In this document: positions 18,812 through 25,312 of the stretch, piece by piece
How positions within the stretch are numbered: position 1 is the stretch's first letter
Layout: every line of letters starts with the position of its first letter
NCBI RefSeq assembly: GCF_006980705.1
Contig: NZ_SBHO01000006.1
Coordinates: forward strand, 92,051-156,050
Length of the DNA stretch: 64,000 nucleotides
From: Tepidiphilus olei
Lineage (GTDB): Bacteria > Pseudomonadota > Gammaproteobacteria > Burkholderiales > Rhodocyclaceae
Direction of reading: 5' to 3'
The notes under the pieces: model-generated
What the model was told of the DNA's origin: nothing
The model's database searches: none
The model's input: only the letters and a program-made list of their open reading frames with translations
Translations under genes and position numbers: made by a program

Positions 18812-19381
18812 TTACTTGAAGAACACGTCGAGCCAACGGATGAATCCGGTGATACCGCCGATCGCCAGGATTACCCAGACCGTCTGGCGATGGATCGCCT
18901 GCGTCAGCCGCACCTCGACGTTCTTGATCTCCAGACGCACGCCTTCGATTTCCTTGCGCAGGTTCGCCTCGATTCCTTTCATCTCCAGGCGCACGCCTTC
19001 GATTTCTTTGCGAAGATTGGCATCGATCCCATGGAGCTCTTTGCGCAGGCTGGCGTCGATCTCGTGCATCTCCTTGCGCAGGTTCGCCTCGATTGCTTTC
19101 ATCTCCATGCGCACGCCTTCGATCTCCTTGCGCAGGTTCGCCTCCATCGCCTGCATGTCCAATCGCAGGTTCGCCTCAACTTCTTTCGTCTCCAGGCGAA
19201 TGGCCTCGATCTCACGCAGCAGGCGCAGCTCCGTCTCACGCAGGTGGGCGTGCGTGGCCACGTCGCGCAAATCCGGATAGCGCGCTTCCAGCGCTTCGAA
19301 CGCCTCGGCGATCAACTTCGCGCGACGCTTGTCCTCGCCCGCGTCGAGCAGATCTTCATACAGTTTCAGCGCAGCGCCCAT
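18812..19381 (-). CDS. Coiled-coil membrane-anchored protein, DUF1640/CCDC90-like, copy 1 (long form)
   Basis: 189 residues. The N-terminal helical head starts MGAALKLYEDLLDAGEDKRR and is followed by a long coiled coil of 11- and 18-residue units (for example EANLRKEMHEI and EANLRKEIEGVRLEMKGI) from about residue 66 to 160. One membrane helix (TVWVILAIGGITGFIRWLDV) lies near the C-terminus, which ends FFK. The layout matches DUF1640 proteins, whose bacterial role is unknown. ATG 19381 has GGGGA 7 nt upstream; a TTG two codons earlier is possible. It is the longest of three paralogues here (189, 113 and 142 residues), with near-identical ends. Its 5' flank is 12-16 bp shorter than in the other copies and joins a nucleotidyltransferase fragment. 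Confidence 0.85.
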   Translation of the reverse strand: MGAALKLYEDLLDAGEDKRRAKLIAEAFEALEARYPDLRDVATHAHLRETELRLLREIEAIRLETKEVEANLRLDMQAMEANLRKEIEGVRMEMKAIEANLRKEMHEIDASLRKELHGIDANLRKEIEGVRLEMKGIEANLRKEIEGVRLEIKNVEVRLTQAIHRQTVWVILAIGGITGFIRWLDVFFK

Positions 19382-19436
19382 GGGCAATTCCCCATAGAAA
19401 AGTTACATTCAAACGATGCTGTGAACCGTAACCGCC

Positions 19437-19520
19437 GGCGAGGATCACGCACTTCATCTCCCCCAACGCCGCAGCGGGCGGCGTGTGTCAGGGCATTGTA
19501 ACCACGTTTCACGGCAAGAA
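19437..19520 (-). repeat. Direct repeat copy B: promoter, leader and first codons of a sugar nucleotidyltransferase gene, truncated
   Basis: Second copy of the repeat at 18647-18729. Here ATG is intact and reads MKCVILAGGYGS after GGGGGAG, then runs straight into the SDR-derived tail and the leader of coiled-coil copy 1. The reading frame after GGYGS has no family similarity. It marks a recombination junction. Confidence 0.6.
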
Positions 19521-19544
19521 AACAAGGCGTTTCCGCTGCCCACG

Positions 19545-19874
19545 TCATGGACCCGAACTTTCCCTCTGGTAGAACACCTTCCCCACCCGTTCGATGTGCT
19601 CGCGCAGTCCCGGATAGTCGATCGCGTCGAAGAGGCAGAGGTCCACCTGATAAGGGATGGGCGATTCATCCAGTTGCCCCGCGATGCGGCCGAGCGTATC
19701 GAGGTCGAGCCTTGGGCCGAACAGGGCCAGATCGATGTCCGATCCCGGCCGGTACGTTCCCTTGGCGCGCGAGCCGAAGATCACCGCCTTCTCCACTGCG
19801 GGAACTTCGGCCAGGATGTGTCGGATGATGTCGACCGTGCGCTGGGACAAGCCGAATTCATGCGCTTCGCTCAT
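19545..19874 (-). CDS. mntA: MNT-type minimal nucleotidyltransferase (antitoxin of a HEPN/MNT module)
   Basis: A 109-residue protein with the nucleotidyltransferase signature GSRAKGTYRPGSDIDLALFG (GS, ten residues, DxD) at about residues 33-52 and a third acidic residue in QVDLCLFD. MNT proteins neutralise HEPN RNases, in characterised cases by AMPylating them. The ATG at 19874 overlaps the stop of the upstream HEPN gene by 4 nt (ATGA), so the two are one operon in the order HEPN then MNT. Confidence 0.9.
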   Translation of the reverse strand: MSEAHEFGLSQRTVDIIRHILAEVPAVEKAVIFGSRAKGTYRPGSDIDLALFGPRLDLDTLGRIAGQLDESPIPYQVDLCLFDAIDYPGLREHIERVGKVFYQRESSGP

Positions 19875-20278
19875 AGTTCCCTCGCCAGGCGATCTCGCAG
19901 TTCCAGAAAAGCCCCATGGTATCGCTCGACGACGGCCGAGACGATCGCTTCGGCCACGGATTGGTTGTACGTATGACTGGAGAGATTGCGCTTCTCGATC
20001 ATGTCCATCCATATTTCGCCATCGCGCACGAGGCCACGCTTGAACGCTTCTCGCACCGTGCTTCGCGAACCCACGAGCCCCTGGATGCCTTCCATTTCGA
20101 GGTAATCTTTCAGGACGTTCCAGGCCAGTTCATGGGTAAACTCGAATCCTTGGATCAGCCCTTGCTTTTCGAGGTCGGTGAGCGGCCGCGTTTCGGACAA
20201 GCGAACGGCCGCGCTCAGCTGATTCAGCGCCCGCTGAAAATTCTCGAACCGCTGTTTCCAGCGAACGTCATCGACCAT
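19871..20278 (-). CDS. hepT: HEPN-type toxin, HI0074-like nucleotidyltransferase partner
   Basis: A 135-residue all-helical protein. The HEPN RNase motif R-x4-H is visible as RNLSSHTYN at about residues 101-109, preceded by the family segment LIQGFEFTHELAWNVLKDYL. Start ATG 20278 has GGAGA 7 nt upstream. It is cotranscribed with the MNT gene (4-nt overlap). Divergent from xthA, with TATGAT on the minus strand and TACAAT on the plus strand within the 65-nt gap. Such modules act as toxin-antitoxin systems, sometimes in phage defence. Confidence 0.9.
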   Translation of the reverse strand: MVDDVRWKQRFENFQRALNQLSAAVRLSETRPLTDLEKQGLIQGFEFTHELAWNVLKDYLEMEGIQGLVGSRSTVREAFKRGLVRDGEIWMDMIEKRNLSSHTYNQSVAEAIVSAVVERYHGAFLELRDRLAREL

Positions 20279-20343
20279 GATCCGGTCTCCTCTCGTGCCG
20301 GCAAGCGCGTTCATCATAGCAGTGCGGCGGTACAATCCCACCC

Positions 20344-21138
20344 ATGAAACTCGCCACCTGGAACCTCAACTCGATCACCGCCCGGCTGCCGCACTTGCAA
20401 CGCTGGCTTGCCGACGCCCGCCCCGACGTGCTCGCCCTGCAGGAACTCAAATGTCCGGCGGAGAAATTTCCCGCGCAAGCGATCGCCGAACTCGGCTACA
20501 CGGCCGCCGTGCATGGCCAGAAAACGTACAATGGGGTGGCGCTGCTGGTGCGCGATGGGTTGCCGTGGCGCGAGCTGGTGCGCGGCGTCCCCGAGTTCGA
20601 CGACGAGCAGGCGCGCCTCATCGTGGCCGAGATCGATGAGCCCGGCAGCCAGACACCGCTTTGGGTTGCGAGCGCGTATTTCCCCAACGGTCAAGCGGTG
20701 GGTAGCGACAAATTCGCCTACAAGCTCGCCTGGATCGAGGCGCTCGCCTCCTGGATCGAACGGGAGCGGCTCACGGAGCGCCCCTTCGTGCTGATGGGCG
20801 ACTTCAACATCGCCCCCGCCGCCGAAGATACCCATCCCGACTGGCCACAGGACGGCATCCTCGCCTCGCCCCCCGAGCGCGCGGCTTTTGCCCGGCTCGT
20901 CTCGCTCGGGCTCGTCGATGCCTTCCGCCGCTTTCCCCAGCCCCCGCAGTCCTATTCCTGGTGGGACTACCGCCAGGGAGCGTTCCGGCGCAACCTGGGC
21001 CTGCGCATCGACCACATCCTTGTCTCGCCGCCGCTCCTGCCGCGCCTGCGCGCCTGCACGATCGATGTCGAACCCCGCCGATGGGAACGCCCCTCGGATC
21101 ACGCCCCGGTGGTGCTGGAGCTCGCCGATCTCACTTGA
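20344..21138 (+). CDS. xthA: Exodeoxyribonuclease III (AP endonuclease)
   Basis: 264 residues of the EEP fold. Conserved motifs: MKLATWNLNSITARL at the start, LALQELKCP with the metal-binding Glu, VASAYFPNG, LMGDFNIAP, LGLRIDHILVS and the terminal SDHAPVVLEL with the catalytic Asp-His. It cleaves at abasic sites and digests 3' ends of duplex DNA. A TACAAT box ends 7 nt before the ATG, so the transcript may be nearly leaderless. The stop overlaps the 3' end of the antisense coiled-coil copy 2 by 8 nt, and a copy of its last ~70 bp is found at 23421-23483. Confidence 0.97.
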   Translation: MKLATWNLNSITARLPHLQRWLADARPDVLALQELKCPAEKFPAQAIAELGYTAAVHGQKTYNGVALLVRDGLPWRELVRGVPEFDDEQARLIVAEIDEPGSQTPLWVASAYFPNGQAVGSDKFAYKLAWIEALASWIERERLTERPFVLMGDFNIAPAAEDTHPDWPQDGILASPPERAAFARLVSLGLVDAFRRFPQPPQSYSWWDYRQGAFRRNLGLRIDHILVSPPLLPRLRACTIDVEPRRWERPSDHAPVVLELADLT

Positions 21139-21472
21139 AGAACACGTCGAGCCAACGGATGAATCCCGTGATGCCGCCGATCGCCAGGATCACCCAGACC
21201 GTCTGGCGATGAATCGCTTGCGTCAGCCGCACCTCGACGTTCTTGATCTCCAGACGCACGCCTTCGATTTCCTTGCGCGTCTCCAGACGGAGGGTCTCGA
21301 TCTCTCGCAGCAGGCGCAGCTCCGTCTCGCGCAGGTGGGCATGCGTGGCCACGTCGCGCAGGTCGGGATAGCGCGCTTCCAGCGCCTCGAACGCCTCGGC
21401 GATCAACTTCGCGCGACGCTTGTCCTCGCCCGCCTCGAGCAGCTCTTCATAGAGTTTCAGCGCAGCGCCCAT
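21131..21472 (-). CDS. Coiled-coil membrane-anchored protein, DUF1640/CCDC90-like, copy 2 (short form)
   Basis: 113 residues. The head (MGAALKLYEELLEAGEDKRR) and tail (membrane helix and FFK) are almost identical to copies 1 and 3, but the coiled coil is reduced to RLETRKEIEGVRLEIKNVEV. It is 29 residues shorter than copy 3, which equals one 11- plus one 18-residue unit. It lies antisense between xthA, which it overlaps by 8 nt, and the SDR gene, whose stop codon is 41 nt upstream of its start. Because both neighbours are intact here and only fragments of them accompany the other copies, this is probably the source locus. Confidence 0.85.
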   Translation of the reverse strand: MGAALKLYEELLEAGEDKRRAKLIAEAFEALEARYPDLRDVATHAHLRETELRLLREIETLRLETRKEIEGVRLEIKNVEVRLTQAIHRQTVWVILAIGGITGFIRWLDVFFK

Positions 21473-21512
21473 GGGCAATTCCCCATAGAAAAAGTAGATT
21501 CTAACCGCACGT

Positions 21513-22307
21513 TCAAACGATGCTGCGCACTACGCCGCCATCGACCCGCAGCGCCGCGCCGGTGGTAGCCGAGGCCGCAGCGCTGCATACGTAGGCAATC
21601 ATGGCAGCGACTTCGTCCGGCTGGGCAAAACGGCGGATGAGAGAAGTTGGCCGCATGGTACGGAAAAATTCCCGCTCCACCTCTTCCACGCTCACCCCTT
21701 GCGCCGCCGCGGCCTCTTCGAGGAAACGCGTCACGCCTTCCGACTTCGTCGGTCCGGGCAGAACGCTATTGACAGTCACCCCCGTACCCGCAAGCGTCTC
21801 GGCCAAGCCGCGCGCCACCGCCAGCTGCGCCGTCTTCGTCATGCCATAGTGCACCATCTCGGTGGGGATATGCAATGCCGATTCGCTGGAGACGAACACG
21901 ATGCGACCCCAGCCACGCTCTTTCATTCCCTTGGCGTAGTGGCGCGACAAGCGGATGCCCGAAAGCACGTTGACCTCGAAGAAACGCCGCCAGTCCTCGT
22001 CGGTGATCTCCTCGAAAGTCCGAACCTCAAAGATGCCCAGGTTGTTGACGAGCACGTCGGTCTGCGGCACGGCATGCAACAGCGCCTCGCACCCTTCGGC
22101 CGTAGAAAGATCGGCCGCCACGCCGATGAGCCGCGCCTGAGGTACCTCCGCACGCAGGCGGGCAATCGCCGCCTCTACCCGCTGTGGCGAGCGTCCATTG
22201 ATCACCACTTCCGCCCCTTCGCGCGCCAAAGCCTTGGCCGTAGCAAATCCGATACCGGAAGTCGACCCGCTCACCACCGCTTTCTTGCCCTGCAATCCCA
22301 AATCCAT
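21513..22307 (-). CDS. Short-chain dehydrogenase/reductase (SDR)
   Basis: 264 residues, classical SDR. Cofactor motif GSTSGIG (TGxxxGxG type) at about residues 15-21, NNLG near 88, catalytic Ser in FVSSES near 140 and YGMTK (YxxxK) near 153. The residue after the second beta strand (INGRSPQR) suggests NADP. ATG 22307 has AAAGGAGGGGCA directly upstream; the frame extends 15 codons further. The last codons (GVVRSIV, stop) are duplicated at 22863-22887 beside coiled-coil copy 3. The substrate is unknown. Confidence 0.93.
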   Translation of the reverse strand: MDLGLQGKKAVVSGSTSGIGFATAKALAREGAEVVINGRSPQRVEAAIARLRAEVPQARLIGVAADLSTAEGCEALLHAVPQTDVLVNNLGIFEVRTFEEITDEDWRRFFEVNVLSGIRLSRHYAKGMKERGWGRIVFVSSESALHIPTEMVHYGMTKTAQLAVARGLAETLAGTGVTVNSVLPGPTKSEGVTRFLEEAAAAQGVSVEEVEREFFRTMRPTSLIRRFAQPDEVAAMIAYVCSAAASATTGAALRVDGGVVRSIV

Positions 22308-22393
22308 TGCCCCTCCTTTCATATTGTTTTTTTCCCTCGACGCGGCATGCAAAATCCAGAGTCAGAATCGAGCCGCTGAATGGCTAGCCGGTC

Positions 22394-22822
22394 TCACTTG
22401 AAGAACACGTCCAGCCAGCGGATGAATCCGGTGATACCGCCGATCGCCAGGATCACCCAGACCGTCTGGCGATGGATCGCCTGCGTCAGCCGCACCTCGA
22501 CGTTCTTGATCTCCAGACGCACGCCTTCGATTTCTTTGCGAAGATTGGCATCGATCCCATGGAGCTCTTTGCGCAGGCTGGCGTCGATCTCGTGCATCTC
22601 CTTGCGCAGGTTCGCCTCGATTTCCTTCGTCTCCAGGCGGATGGCCTCGATCTCTCGCAGCAGGCGCAGCTCCGTCTCGCGCAGGTGGGCATGCGTGGCC
22701 ACGTCGCGCAGGTCGGGATAGCGCGCTTCCAGCGCTTCGAACGCCTCGGCGATCAACTTCGCGCGACGCTTGTCCTCGCCCGCGTCGAGCAGATCTTCGT
22801 ACAGTTTCAGCGCAGCGCCCAT
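22394..22822 (-). CDS. Coiled-coil membrane-anchored protein, DUF1640/CCDC90-like, copy 3 (middle form)
   Basis: 142 residues with the same head and membrane tail as copies 1 and 2. The coiled coil has two 11-residue units (EANLRKEMHEI, DASLRKELHGI) and one 18-residue unit, so it is exactly 47 residues (11+18+18) shorter than copy 1. Same GGGGA ribosome site. Its 3' end is preceded on the plus strand by GGCTAGCCGG, a sequence that recurs at the apparently empty site near 23511. Its 5' flank carries the duplicated SDR tail and then abuts the DUF4351 remnant. Confidence 0.85.
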   Translation of the reverse strand: MGAALKLYEDLLDAGEDKRRAKLIAEAFEALEARYPDLRDVATHAHLRETELRLLREIEAIRLETKEIEANLRKEMHEIDASLRKELHGIDANLRKEIEGVRLEIKNVEVRLTQAIHRQTVWVILAIGGITGFIRWLDVFFK

Positions 22823-22888
22823 GGGCAATTCCCCATAGAAAAGTTAGATTCTAACCGCACGTTCAAACGATGCTGCGCACCACGCCGC

Positions 22889-23557
22889 TCAGCGCGCAAA
22901 AACGTCCTCGAGACGCGCGGCATCGAGCACCCGGTCGGCCCAGGTTTCGAGTTCGTTGGACGTGGCATCCTCCAGGCGCTGGCGCGCCCACTCGGGCAAG
23001 GGGCCGAAGCGGCGCGTGAGCATGCGCTGCAGCAGAAGCGCCTCGCCCTGCAAGACGCCTTCCTGCAGCCCCTGTTGCAGCGCGCTCTGCTCGCGCTGAC
23101 GGATTTGTTCTTTGATGCGTTCGGCGAATTGCATGGTCACTGCCCTCAGGTCGTAGGATTCGGGCACGTCGAGCTCGGGCTTGAGGTCTCGTAGCAGGTA
23201 CTCGCGTATCCAGAGCGCGAGAATGTGCTGAAGTTCCGGGTCACCCGCAAACCAGGCGCGCATCGCTGCGCCCAGCCGGGCGATGTCTTCGGCCGTCTCT
23301 TGCCGCTTGAGCCGGATGGTGGCAGCCACGGCGTTTTGCAGGCTCGCGAGCACTTCATCACTATAGGCGTTTTCATCTGCCAGAGGACGTCGTCGGCGCG
23401 CTCGCGCAGGTCGTCGCTCACCTGCACGATCGACGTCGAACCCCGTCGCTGGGAACGACGCCCCGGTGGTGCTGGAGCTCGCCCCGGCGTCAGGATCGGG
23501 CTGTTGAGAGGCTAGCCGGAACACGCATAGAAAAGTAAATTTCAAGCGCACGTTCAA
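22889..23557 (-). pseudogene. Rpn-family nuclease with DUF4351 tail, catalytic core deleted
   Basis: The last 150 codons are a good Rpn C-terminal part: LQHILALWIREYLLRDLKPE, LDVPESYDLRAVTMQFAERI, then the DUF4351 segment LLQRMLTRRFGPLPEWARQR and ELETWADRVLDAARLEDVFA. The N-terminal side is chimeric: the first ~45 codons read through a cassette leader and, antisense, the duplicated xthA tail. In another frame at 23427-23370 the Rpn segment VSDDLRERADDVLWQMK survives, but it jumps directly to the C-terminal part, so the PD-(D/E)XK core is missing. Intact Rpn proteins promote recombination and some act in phage defence. A truncated C-terminal product could still be made. Confidence 0.7.
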
Positions 23558-23560
23558 TCG
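23421..23560. repeat. Duplicated xthA tail joined to a cassette leader (apparent empty site of the coiled-coil gene)
   Basis: Bases 23421-23483 repeat xthA 21053-21126 with an 11-bp deletion. After GGCTAGCCGG (23511-23520 region) comes CATAGAAAAGTAAATTTC and the CGCACGTTCAA segment, which is the 5' leader of the coiled-coil gene family. The order xthA tail, then leader, is that of the xthA-copy 2 locus, but the coiled-coil frame is absent. Confidence 0.7.
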
Positions 23561-23583
23561 GTGTTGACAGCGATTGCCTCAAA

Positions 23584-23913
23584 CTATGTCTGATTGTTTT
23601 CCTGCATCCAGTGGGGAATATCCCGGCTGCCATGCAGGACGCGCCAGACGTCGATGTGGTCGGTTCGCTCGATGTAGAAGATCAGATAGGGATGGCGCTT
23701 GGTCTGCCAAAACCGCAGTCCAGGCAAGTCCAACTCATATGCGTAGCGCGGCGAGCCTGTCGCGGGGTGGCGCCCGATATGTGCCAACGCCTGCTCGAGT
23801 TTGTCGATGAAATCCAATGCTGCCGCAGGGGATCCCTCCGACAGGTAATGCACCAAGACGTCGTCCACATCCTGACGCGCCAGGTCTCGTAAAACGACCG
23901 GTTTGCTGGTCAC
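23584..23913 (-). CDS. parE: ParE/RelE-superfamily toxin
   Basis: A 109-residue toxin. It has the ParE-type N-terminus (VVLRDLARQDVDDVLVHYLS), the GSPRYAYELDLPGLRFWQTK strand region and the basic C-terminal WRVLHGSRDIP. ParE members poison DNA gyrase; related RelE members cut mRNA, and sequence alone does not decide which. The GTG start overlaps the antitoxin stop by 4 nt (GTGA). Second gene of the pair. Confidence 0.9.
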   Translation of the reverse strand: MTSKPVVLRDLARQDVDDVLVHYLSEGSPAAALDFIDKLEQALAHIGRHPATGSPRYAYELDLPGLRFWQTKRHPYLIFYIERTDHIDVWRVLHGSRDIPHWMQENNQT

Positions 23914-24149
23914 GAACCGCCGCTTTGGCGTACCCGGGTGCGCAGGCCGTCAAAGTACTGGGCATCGGCCACGACGCTGGGCGCAGATGCCGCCCCTGTC
24001 AACAGGAGATCGCGAAGCTGCTGCCGATCCTGGTCCTTGCGAATCAGTTCGCGCACATATTCGCTGCTTGTGCCATAGCGCCCTTGTTCGACCTGCTGAT
24101 CGACGAAGGCTTTAAGGCTATCCGGCAATGAAATGTTCATCGTACCCAT
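23910..24149 (-). CDS. parD: ParD-like ribbon-helix-helix antitoxin
   Basis: 79 residues. The N-terminus MNISLPDSLKAFVDQQVEQG and YGTSSEYVRELIRKDQ form the ribbon-helix-helix DNA-binding fold typical of ParD; the C-terminal half binds the toxin. The start is ATG 24149 or 24140. A 15-bp palindrome 20-34 nt upstream is a likely autoregulatory operator. The first codons overlap the end of the Rpn remnant at 24137-24334, so the module borders, or was inserted into, that gene. Confidence 0.9.
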   Translation of the reverse strand: MGTMNISLPDSLKAFVDQQVEQGRYGTSSEYVRELIRKDQDRQQLRDLLLTGAASAPSVVADAQYFDGLRTRVRQSGGS

Positions 24150-24334
24150 ATGCTCAATGTACCTCGTTTGACAAAATTTGTCACTTCCCCCAGGTCGTAG
24201 GATTCGGGTACGTCGAGCTCGGCGAAGTCGAGCCGGTTCATCCAGTCGTCGGGGATGAAGCCTTCGGCGAGGTACTGCACCATCTTGGGCGATGAGAAGA
24301 GGTGCTTGTAGCTGGCGTCGTGGCGGGCGTTCAT
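24137..24334 (-). pseudogene. Rpn-family nuclease, N-terminal fragment with internal deletion
   Basis: 65 codons. The start RHDASYKHLFSSPKMVQYLA then GFIPDDWMNRLDF is the typical Rpn N-terminus. It then jumps to AELDVPESYDLGEVTNF, a segment that belongs near the C-terminus (compare LKPELDVPESYDL in the copy at 22889). About 200 residues including the nuclease core are missing, with the junction at the short shared string GAGCTCGACGT. The frame ends in the ParD promoter region. Its own promoter looks intact. Confidence 0.7.
24169..24183. promoter_or_regulatory. Palindrome, candidate ParD operator
   Basis: TGACAAA-A-TTTGTCA is a perfect 15-bp palindrome centred about 27 nt upstream of the parD start. 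On the minus strand its TTGTCA half could also serve as a -35 box. Confidence 0.55.
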
Positions 24335-24340
24335 GCCCCC

Positions 24341-24368
24341 ATTGTAATCGGGTAGGGTGTAGCGACAA
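24341..24368 (-). promoter_or_regulatory. Promoter of the Rpn N-terminal fragment
   Basis: On the minus strand TTGTCG and TACAAT are 16 nt apart, and the ATG follows the -10 box by 6 nt, so the mRNA would be leaderless or nearly so. Confidence 0.5.
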
Positions 24369-24435
24369 AATGCGGCGATACGGGGGCGATACAGACTAAA
24401 GGGATTTACGCAACTTCTTGATTTTATTGAATTTT

Positions 24436-24511
<76 letters not shown>

Positions 24512-24545
24512 ATGGAGCGCGGCCTGGCGGCCTGGAAGAAGTGGC

Positions 24546-24574
24546 ATTTTATCCCTCTCCTGCGCGAAAATCAA
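24546..24574 (-). promoter_or_regulatory. Sigma-70 promoter of tRNA-Thr
   Basis: TTGATT (24574-24569) and TAAAAT (24551-24546) on the minus strand with a 17-nt spacer, about 35 nt before the tRNA. Confidence 0.75.
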
Positions 24575-24674
24575 GCTCGCGCGAACCGATGCCTCTCACC
24601 CTCCTCATTGCTGCAGCAGAGTCGCCCTGACCAGCGGCTCGAGGTACGCGCAGCGGTACCCGCATAACCAAAAA

Positions 24675-24956
24675 TCATTGTCTGGTCATCGAACGGTAGA
24701 TCGTGTTTCTGTGGCCGATGGCCAGCACCAAAACCCGCAAGACCTCATCTTGAATTTGGCAGATCACGCGGTAATTTCCAACCCGGTAGCGCCAGAACTC
24801 ACCCAACGGGCCGCGCAGCGCCCTACCATGGCGGCGCGGATCGTCGGCGGGGGCCACGCGATCGTCCATGAACTCGACGATGCGCTTGGCCACTGGTTTG
24901 TCGAGCTTGCGCAGCTGCTCCTTGGCCGTCTCGGAGTATTCAATCGACCAAGCCAA
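24675..24956 (-). CDS. relE: RelE-family toxin
   Basis: 93 residues with the RelE layout: AWSIEYSETAKEQLRKLDKP, the helical pair, RRHGRALRGPLGEFWRYRVG, NYRVICQIQ and the C-terminal VLVLAIGHRNTIYR. RelE toxins cut mRNA on the ribosome. The TTG start overlaps the end of the antitoxin gene by 17 nt, so translation is coupled. Confidence 0.92.
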   Translation of the reverse strand: MAWSIEYSETAKEQLRKLDKPVAKRIVEFMDDRVAPADDPRRHGRALRGPLGEFWRYRVGNYRVICQIQDEVLRVLVLAIGHRNTIYRSMTRQ

Positions 24957-25167
24957 GTGCTTTCCTCACATCATCCGAGGAATGAACTGGCTCCTGCCCC
25001 TTGCGGATAGACTCGAGCACGTCGGCGGCAAGGTAGTAATCCTCGAGATCCTCGAGGCCCCGCTCGATGAGCTCGCGCAGGTAATAAGCCTTGCTGCGCC
25101 CCGTTCGCTGGGCAAGGAAGTCGAGCCGCTGCTCCACTTCGGGGGAGAGGCGGATGGAGGTGGGCAT
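24940..25167 (-). CDS. Ribbon-helix-helix antitoxin (RelB-type) of the RelE toxin
   Basis: 75 residues. MPTSIRLSPEVEQRLDFLAQ followed by RTGRSKAYYLRELIERGLED is a ribbon-helix-helix DNA-binding domain; the acidic tail (YYLAADVLESIRKGQE) is the likely toxin-binding part. GGAGACGAGGAC precedes the ATG. A palindrome and two TATTGAAT repeats 17-32 nt upstream are likely autoregulatory sites. Operon with the RelE gene. Confidence 0.9.
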   Translation of the reverse strand: MPTSIRLSPEVEQRLDFLAQRTGRSKAYYLRELIERGLEDLEDYYLAADVLESIRKGQEPVHSSDDVRKALGLVD

Positions 25168-25183
25168 GTCCTCGTCTCCATTC

Positions 25184-25203
25184 AATACATGTATTTTATT
25201 CAA
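25184..25203. promoter_or_regulatory. Candidate antitoxin operator/promoter
   Basis: The perfect palindrome AATACATGTATT at 25184-25195 is flanked on the minus strand by two TATTGAAT direct repeats and a TAAAAT -10-like box, just upstream of the antitoxin gene. Confidence 0.5.
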
Positions 25204-25312
25204 TATAGCACGAAGTCGCGGCAACAACGATCGTGGGATTCGCGGCGCACGATGCCGGATCATGCTAGCCTGTGCAGGATCCGAGCGTATCCAGCAAACG
25301 AGCGCGCCGCCG

